Shown here piece by piece: positions 57,578 to 64,000 of a DNA stretch of 64,000 bases. A program made the translations under genes and the position numbers. The stretch comes from Margaritispora aquatica (Eukaryota > Ascomycota > Leotiomycetes > Helotiales > Discinellaceae): positions 1,364,001 to 1,428,000 of the forward strand of contig VJWN01000006.1 in assembly GCA_007644065.1 (NCBI GenBank). The letters are read 5' to 3'. Positions within the stretch are counted from its first letter, which is position 1; every line of letters starts with the position of its first letter. Below the pieces are notes generated by a model. That model was not told where the DNA came from and did not search any database. It was given only the letters and a program-made list of their open reading frames with translations.

Positions 57578-59755
57578 TCATGATGATGCCGACTTTGAAC
57601 CCGATGAAGTGGGGAGATCCATGATCTTGCCCGGGTTCATGATCCAATGTGGATCTAGAGCTTGCTTGATGCTCTTCATGACGCCGAGAGTGTCGATGCC
57701 GACTTCCATCAACAGCGCCTCTTTCTTGCCGATTCCGATACCGTGTTCGCCCTGTGCGTAATAAGTCAGTAAATATACCACACAGCACGACCACAACAAC
57801 ACAACACCTCGAATCAAGCAAAAGTCAGGAAGGGTCAAACTCACAGTACATGTTCCCTCCATCTCCAATGCCCTAGCAACCATATTCTTCACACACTGCT
57901 CAACTTTCTCCCTCTCTCCAGGCACCGTCTTATCATAGAGAATACTCTCGTGGAAATTGCCATCTCCAATATGGCCCAAAATACTGGCAAACAAGCCCAA
58001 ATCATCCATCTCCTTCTTGGAGATCTCAATGATGTCCGCTAGCCGACTGAACGGTACTGCGACGTCCGTGGACCACACTTCACTACCCTCAGTGCGCATG
58101 GACAACATGCTCCAAAGACTCTCCTTGCGGGCAGACCATAAGAGTTTCTGCTCCTTCGCATCCTTGGCGAACTCGAATTCCCCACCGCGATGTGCCTTCG
58201 CGATTGCGCCGACCATGGAGATGTTTTCCTTCACTGACGCCTTGGTCCCGCTAAACTTGAAGAAGAGCGTAGGTAGTTCCGTCCATTTCCGTGGTGCAGT
58301 GGATCCAGATAAGTTGACAACACGCATTTGCACTTCGTCCATGATCTCCATGGCAGCGACCTGGATTCCAGCGCGCATGACGCTCGCGGCTGCGGCAGCA
58401 GCGTCACGAATAGAGGGGAAACTGACCACAGCAACTGAGTACTCCTGCGGCACAACAGCAAGCTTAAGCGTGATTTCCGTGACGAGGCCGAGCGTGCCCT
58501 CTGAGCCTACGAACAGTGAGTTGAGGTTATATCCCGCACTGGTCTTGCGTGGGCGACGCTTCGTCTTGATGATCGTCCCGTCTGCGAGAACGACCGTCAA
58601 GTTGATAACCCAGTCTTTCATAGTGCCATAGCGAACAGCATTAGTGCCCGAGCAGTTCGTACCGACCATACCACCGATCTTAGCACTTGGCCCTGGATCA
58701 ACTGGGAAAAACAGTCCCGACTGGCGTTTAGCGAGCTCATCATTGAGACTCATCCATGAGACAGAGGGCTGGACGACGATATCCATGTCCTCCTCGTGAA
58801 AATCGAGGATCTGGTCCATGTACGCGAAATCGACGGAGACGCCGCCATAAGGGGCTGAGAAGTTACCTTCGAGCGAAGTGCCGCCCGAGAACGGGATAAT
58901 GGGGACACGGTACTTGGTGCAGATGGCGGCGATTTTGGATACTTCTTGCGTGTTCTTTGGGTAAGCGACCGCGACGGGGAGGGTGGTGATGTTGGTTGAG
59001 GACCATTCTGAGTAACCGTGAAGGTGGAGATCTTCTGGGTCAGTGGAAATAGTGTCTTCGTCGCCGGTTGCGAGTCTAATCTCCTTGATAGCCTAAGAAG
59101 GTTTGTTAGCACGGCTTCGATGAATTTTCTCTGTCGTGAGCAAATTGTGTTGGCAAAAATGGTAGGTTGTCGTAACTAACGTGGTACAAGATAGGGGCAT
59201 CTCGCCAAACCCAAGCCTAGTAGAGGTACCACAAGAAAGGGGAACTTTGTAAAGTCGTGTCACATTGACCAATTGTCAATGTGGCACAACAGCAATAATG
59301 ACATAACAATGACCAATCCTTCGTCGCACAAGCAAAAGAAAAAATGCCCAAAACGACATGAAAAGTCAAACATAGAACAAACTTACAGCTTCTAATTCTT
59401 GAATACTGGCGTATTTCGGCTGCATGAATTTCTGTGGGTCCGAGTAACTCTTCACCTTCTTTCCCTCTGTGTAATTCACCGCCAATCCCGCTGTGATGGC
59501 CGTGGCAGCCATCAGGCTCAAGACACTGGTGCCTCTCCATCCCTTGGGTTCCTTGTTGCCTTTGGTTTTGTCATTAGCACCGGTTTCTGTGGCAATTTTG
59601 GCCGCGTTAGAGCTGGATGTTGAGCTCCATCGTGACGCAGGGATAGCCGATGAAGCGAGGAACAGTCGTGTGTTCGGATTCGGGCAGCTTTGGGCCGAGC
59701 GCATGGGCGTGCACATCCCTCTGCTTTTGCCCACCAAGATGCTGCACCTCGACAT
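57578..59755 (-). CDS. DLD1: D-lactate dehydrogenase (cytochrome), mitochondrial
   Basis: FAD enzyme that oxidises D-lactate to pyruvate and passes electrons to cytochrome c. Three exons: 59387-59755, 57845-59092 and 57578-57751, giving 596 residues. The N-terminus is basic and Ser/Ala-rich with a hydrophobic segment (SVLSLMAATAITAGLAVNY) near residue 85, fitting a bipartite inner-membrane/intermembrane-space signal. The FAD-binding domain starts near residue 130 (HLHGYSEWSS, then PVAVAYPKNTQEVSKIA, PIIPFSGGTSLEGN and GMVGTNCSGTNAVRYGTMKD). The C-terminal FAD-oxidase domain has HIGDGNFHESILYD and, after the last intron, GEHGIGIGKKEAL. The first intron is long for this window (294 bases). The last intron (57752-57844) is 93 bases, frame-preserving and free of stops. 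The family split from related 2-hydroxyacid oxidases is not certain. Confidence 0.92.
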
Positions 59756-62722
59756 GTTGGGCGCAAGGATTGAAGGTGTAGGTTATTCCAGAATATGCCG
59801 AGTTTTTTTTCCTTCGCCTTTCGGTTCGTCTGTACTCAGTCCCAAGTACCGTTTTGCCGTTTTACCGTGTGACCGCTCTATGGATGGTATTAGGATCAGG
59901 GAGTATTGGAGATCAAAGCAGATCAACGCAGGCTCTCACTGTGCTTTATCTTCTATGGGAGATCTGTTGTGTGTGCGGTGTACTGTACTGGTGTACTTTC
60001 TAGATGCGAGATCGCTCCTTCGTGGCACTGAGGTGGATATAAATACTCCTCCGAGCACGGTGATTCATTCTTTGGCTCGTATTAGAATGAGTGAATGTAT
60101 GAGTGGTAAAGTGAATGACTGGTTCTTTGAGTTCTGAATGAAAATATAAGGCAGAGGGCCGGGAATGAACCACGATATATGTATCTTATATAAGGTGAGA
60201 TGATGTACTAGACGGTCTAGCTAGTCAGGTATGTCCTGTAATGCCATATATTCTGGTGGGGGAGCTCTTTATGGTGTGCTCACTTCTGTTGCTTCTGACC
60301 GGTCGAGGTGAGAGATAGAGTGGAGCAGGTGGGAAGGGAGCAACACAGCTGGAAAAGCGATTCCGGAGCAGCTGGCAGCTGTTGTCAGCTAGAATTGTTT
60401 GCCCCAGTGCGGTAGTAAATTTCCACTGTCCAGTACAGTGGGAGGATTAGTCTTTGCGCTGCTTTGACTGGCGAACCAGCTGGCTCAGCTCTCTTGGACC
60501 TGGACCTGGTTCTGAAGCTGGTCGTACTATACTGCAAACTAACGAACGGTGAGGTCTGAAGAGAACAAAAGAGATGGGGAAGTCTCCGCGGCACTGGAGA
60601 CCTGTTATTCCGGTTGGCAATAAGATAGGTAGGATATGTTTGGATATCTGATGCTGTACCTATCTATCTATGGGAGATCGAGCAGAAAGATAGCCAGGTA
60701 GCTTTTGAGATGGTACTGTATCATAGGTTGCTCAACATAAGATGGGGCTCTGTCTCCTTTGTTTGTCTTTGCCAGCGAGATCTGACTGATGATGATGACG
60801 ACGATGAGGAGGAGGATGAGAAGGAAACAGAAGAAAGTCGTAGAGCAAACCAGCACATCAACACACACCTTCTCCAACTAGGAGAGAGAGGGAGGACCTA
60901 TTATAGGAATAAGTCTAAAAGCTTAGCTCCTTCCTACATAATGGGTTGCAACATATCATAGGTAGGCAATATCGTTGACCGTTAGATGGTCTCATCTACC
61001 TATGGCAAGTAGGTCCAGTAGCGCCTCTTGCTTCTTTCTCTAAAACGTCCCCCACTCTCTCAGACAACATCTCTTAATAACTCTCAACCTGCACACCTAC
61101 CCACCTGCCCACCTACTGCAGGTAACCTAAAGTATCCATAAAGGTAGCATAAGTATCATCACTCTACATGTCATGTGAGATGCGGTATCACGTTAAACAA
61201 AAAACGCCTCCCACGGTTCTCCCACAAGTGTTCGGTCCGTACGCCTCAAAAAAGCATCGGCAAGACATGCCTCCCCCATCTGCTCTGAGCAGATCCAGCA
61301 TACTGGCTGGACTCTTGGAATAAACTGCATATCGATATGTCCCTCTCCCCCCACGCCACCACTACCTTGAAGAATACAGTATCAATCAGGATTGCCTTCA
61401 TCACTGTGCATCGCACCTATAAGTATCCAGCTTCAAACCTCTCGCCTCACGTACTGTCTCGTTTCGTTGGCTGATCTAGCTGGATATCCTGAATCAATAA
61501 TGCTGCCACACGATACATACATTCATATGCAGCAGCCAGCACAGCACAATACTCGTCTTGTAACGCCAGTGGGAGATCCTGAATTTCCATTACGACAGAC
61601 CGTCTCGTCTCGGCTAGTCGGACACGACGTTGGAATCTCGATACTGCATGTAGTAATGTACATATTCTAGATGTACATGGGCGCGTCCCTTACCTCCCTT
61701 ACCTAGCCTGATTGAGACATGTCGTCTTTGCTGAAAGCAGCCAGAGAAGTCAAGAGATATCTGTGGTGCAACACAGTTTGGCCATTGGTAATGTTCTACT
61801 TTTATGAAAATTTACTCGGAAAATTCAACCTTGATACCTTAGTCAATGCCCATCAGCATCTCATCACCACAAAATCATGCCATCTCAAGCTCTTCTGTAT
61901 CTAGGTAGGCAACACGAAAGCTAAGCAAGGTAAGTAACGAAGCATGCCTCCCATAGGTAAGAACCCCTCCACCCCATCCTTTTTTCTTACCCCACAGAAA
62001 CAATCATCAATCAACATAAAGTAAGGTCTAGTACCCCCAGATTCCAACCAAACATCATCTTCCGGTTCGGTTCCCTGCTTACTATTTCATCGTGCCGTGA
62101 GGTGAGCCGACTCTTGGGCAAGGAAGTGAAGGCATTTGAGCCCCTCGTGATGTGAAAAATATCCAAGTAGTTGCCCTGTGCAGTGCATGGCGTCGAGTGA
62201 TGCAGGGACATGAGATTGTTTTTTGGTCACGTTCGGTTGGATGGGGTTGTGCGGGCATGGGGGTTCAGATCATGGAGATCAGATCTGGGCAGGCGGGCGG
62301 GTGTGAGGGGGGTTCGTTGAGGAAACGTGTGCGTGAGGCTTGCACACAGGACAGAAGTGTCTTCTGAATTTGCGGTTAGAGTTGCATTGAGGAAGCTTGG
62401 GCTGGAGAAATGTCCGCATGGGGCACGGCTTGCATTTTGCAAATGAGAATTGCCCTCACCGAGTAGTTGAAACTATAAGGGAAGAGAAGAGGGGAGGAAA
62501 GAAGAGGAAAGGAAGAAGTCATGATGGGAGGAGGCATGGTATGCTTTTACATTTCTTGGTATTGGTTCGTCATCTGATCAACTGCCGTGCTGCCGCTGCT
62601 CATATCGCACTATCTGCATTTTGTTCGGAAAATGTTCCAAAGCACAGTCAAAACCCGTTACTCCATTCCATGAAAACCATATGCCATCCCTCAAACCCCC
62701 AAAGCAATCACAAAGTACACAT
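59756..62722. other. 3 kb gene-free region DLD1/RPS4
   Basis: DLD1 promoter on the left and RPS4 3' untranslated region on the right. It has TATC and GGTA-type low-complexity tracts and a GATGATGACGACGATGAGGA stretch near 60788. ORFs are short or antisense to DLD1. No tRNA-like cloverleaf recognised. Confidence 0.45.
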
Positions 62723-63639
62723 TTATGCGGCAATGGCGTGTGCGCGTCTGCGGTCTCTCTCCTCAGCGATAGTGAGCTTGACACCCTTGCCCTTTGGCAA
62801 TGAGATCCATGGCTTCTCGGCACCGATGACGAAAACGTTGCTCTCACGGGTGGCGAACGAGTTGTCTATGGCATCCTTGATGTGGACAATGTTGAAGCCT
62901 CCATCGTGACGCTCACGGTGAGTGATGACACCAACACGACCCATGTTACGTCCACCGGTAGCCATGGCAATGACACCAGTGTCGAACTTGATGTAGTCGG
63001 TGATCTTGCCGGTAGCGAGATCGATCTTGACGGTGTCGTTAACCTTGATGGATGGGTCTGGGTAACGGATTCTATACGCAAAATTTTGTCAGCATTTCTG
63101 GGGGAAAAGGAGTATAGCAACCGTTGATCTGGCTGCTGAAATCGTCGGGATGGATCGACCAAAGCATGGACCAACGGCTGAATGATGTCTGACAGAACTT
63201 ACGTTCGTGCATCGTGCGTGACCAAGAATGGGATTCCGCCCTTGCCCAACTGAACTCTCTTGACTTTGCCCAACTTGTATTCCGCCTCCTCGGACTGGAT
63301 TCGGTGAACTGTGAAACGGCCCTTGGTGTCGTAGACAAGACGGAAGTGCTCGCCAGTCTTCTCGATGGAGATGACATCCATGAAGCCTGCTGGGTAGGTG
63401 GTGTCGGTGCGGACCTTTCCATCAACCTTGATCAAGCGCTGCATGACGATGGCCTTGACCTCACGGGCATTAAGGGCGTACTTTAGACGGTTGCGGATGA
63501 AGACGATCAGAGGCATGCAGTCGCGGAGCTTGTGAGGACCTGGGGATGCCTTTGGGGCATAGGCACCAGAGAGTTTGTCCAACAGCCAGTGCGATGGGGC
63601 GCTAAGGCGCTTTTGGTGCTTCTTTGGTCCTTTACCCAT
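62723..63639 (-). CDS. RPS4: 40S ribosomal protein S4 (eS4)
   Basis: Small-subunit ribosomal protein of the eukaryote/archaea-specific eS4 family. Exons: 63203-63639 and 62723-63071, giving 261 residues, the usual length. It starts [20 protein letters not shown], then [20 protein letters not shown], the S4 RNA-binding segment ([20 protein letters not shown]), [14 protein letters not shown], and after the intron [18 protein letters not shown] and [20 protein letters not shown] (KOW-like part). The 131-base intron has a GTAAGT donor and a GTATAG acceptor, and the join gives ARTIRYPDP as in other fungi. Confidence 0.97.
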
Positions 63640-64000
63640 GATTGCGGTTCTGAAGAGAGTATGTTAGATTGTGCTCGTAAGGTGAGATTGTCCTACACGA
63701 ATTGAAGAGTCTTCAAAAAGCGCCCCAAGACCAATTGCAAAATTCGAGATTTTGCGAACGTGCAATATTTTGCGACGTGTTGAAGCTGGTCTTGATGTAC
63801 TTTCGAAGGCTCTGTAACTCTGCGATCGAGATTGGAATGCGATTGAGAATACGTACTATCGTCAAAGATGGTGTTGGAATTGGTTGTCGTGGTGGTCGGC
63901 TGAAGGTCTTTGCAACAAATATTTTGGAAAGTTGATGTGTGCCCCAGCTCGCTTCCACTCAAAAGCTTAACTAGTCTCATCTGGGATTAGCCTCAACCTT
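63640..64000. promoter_or_regulatory. RPS4 promoter and 5' leader
   Basis: Upstream sequence of RPS4 up to the window edge. No gene is visible, and no ribosomal-protein promoter element that I can name with confidence. Confidence 0.4.

Noticed and set aside
57957..58631. 224-codon plus-strand ORF inside DLD1
   Set aside because: Antisense shadow of a conserved coding exon.
59493..60137. 214-codon plus-strand ORF overlapping the DLD1 start
   Set aside because: Partly antisense to DLD1 exon 1 and otherwise without resemblance.
1..64000. tRNA or rRNA genes, CRISPR arrays, transposons with terminal repeats
   Set aside because: Looked for T-loop/anticodon patterns, regular spaced repeats, and transposase or reverse-transcriptase motifs on both strands; none could be supported by eye.

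Overview
The window is nuclear DNA of a filamentous ascomycete (Pezizomycotina). Its genes carry short introns (about 40-110 bases) with GTAAGT/GTGAGT-type donors and CTAAC/CTGAC branch sites close to the acceptor. The products match ascomycete families, and there is an RNA-silencing type RNA-dependent RNA polymerase. The scattered TAGGTACC/GTAG-rich low-complexity DNA and the gene set would fit a leotiomycete, but the sequence alone does not fix the genus. Exon joins were worked out by hand from splice signals and reading frame. All complete models below join to an exact number of codons.

Layout. 0-14 kb is gene-dense: REV3 (-) and SLU7 (+) are divergent, followed by RPS9 (-) and MED12/SRB8 (-). 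14-24 kb holds a small Asterix-family ER protein (+), eIF1/SUI1 (+), EOS1 (-) and mitoribosomal mL45 (+); EOS1 and mL45 face away from each other across a very repeat-rich spacer. 24-43 kb holds a sodium:solute symporter with no visible 5' end (-), an F-BAR/RhoGAP protein of RGD1 type (-), HOM2 aspartate-semialdehyde dehydrogenase (-), a RutA-like flavin monooxygenase (-), a ketopantoate-reductase-like protein (-) divergent from LRP1/C1D (+), and MIX17 (+). 43-50 kb is gene-poor, with one unrecognised ORF. 50-64 kb holds the RNA-dependent RNA polymerase (-), D-lactate dehydrogenase (-) and RPS4 (-).

Most genes are unlinked housekeeping functions: translesion DNA synthesis, splicing, transcription mediator, cytosolic and mitochondrial translation, RNA decay, amino-acid synthesis, Rho signalling and lactate oxidation. 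I see no operon-like or secondary-metabolite cluster, no intact transposon, no CRISPR array and no tRNA or rRNA gene.

The points most worth a second look are: EOS1, whose conserved frame has no AUG but has a well-placed CUG; the RNA polymerase with a duplicated acidic/amphipathic motif at its C-terminus; a ketopantoate-reductase-like protein with altered active-site residues; a bacterial-type pyrimidine oxygenase (RutA) homologue; and the symporter that lacks a recognisable N-terminus.
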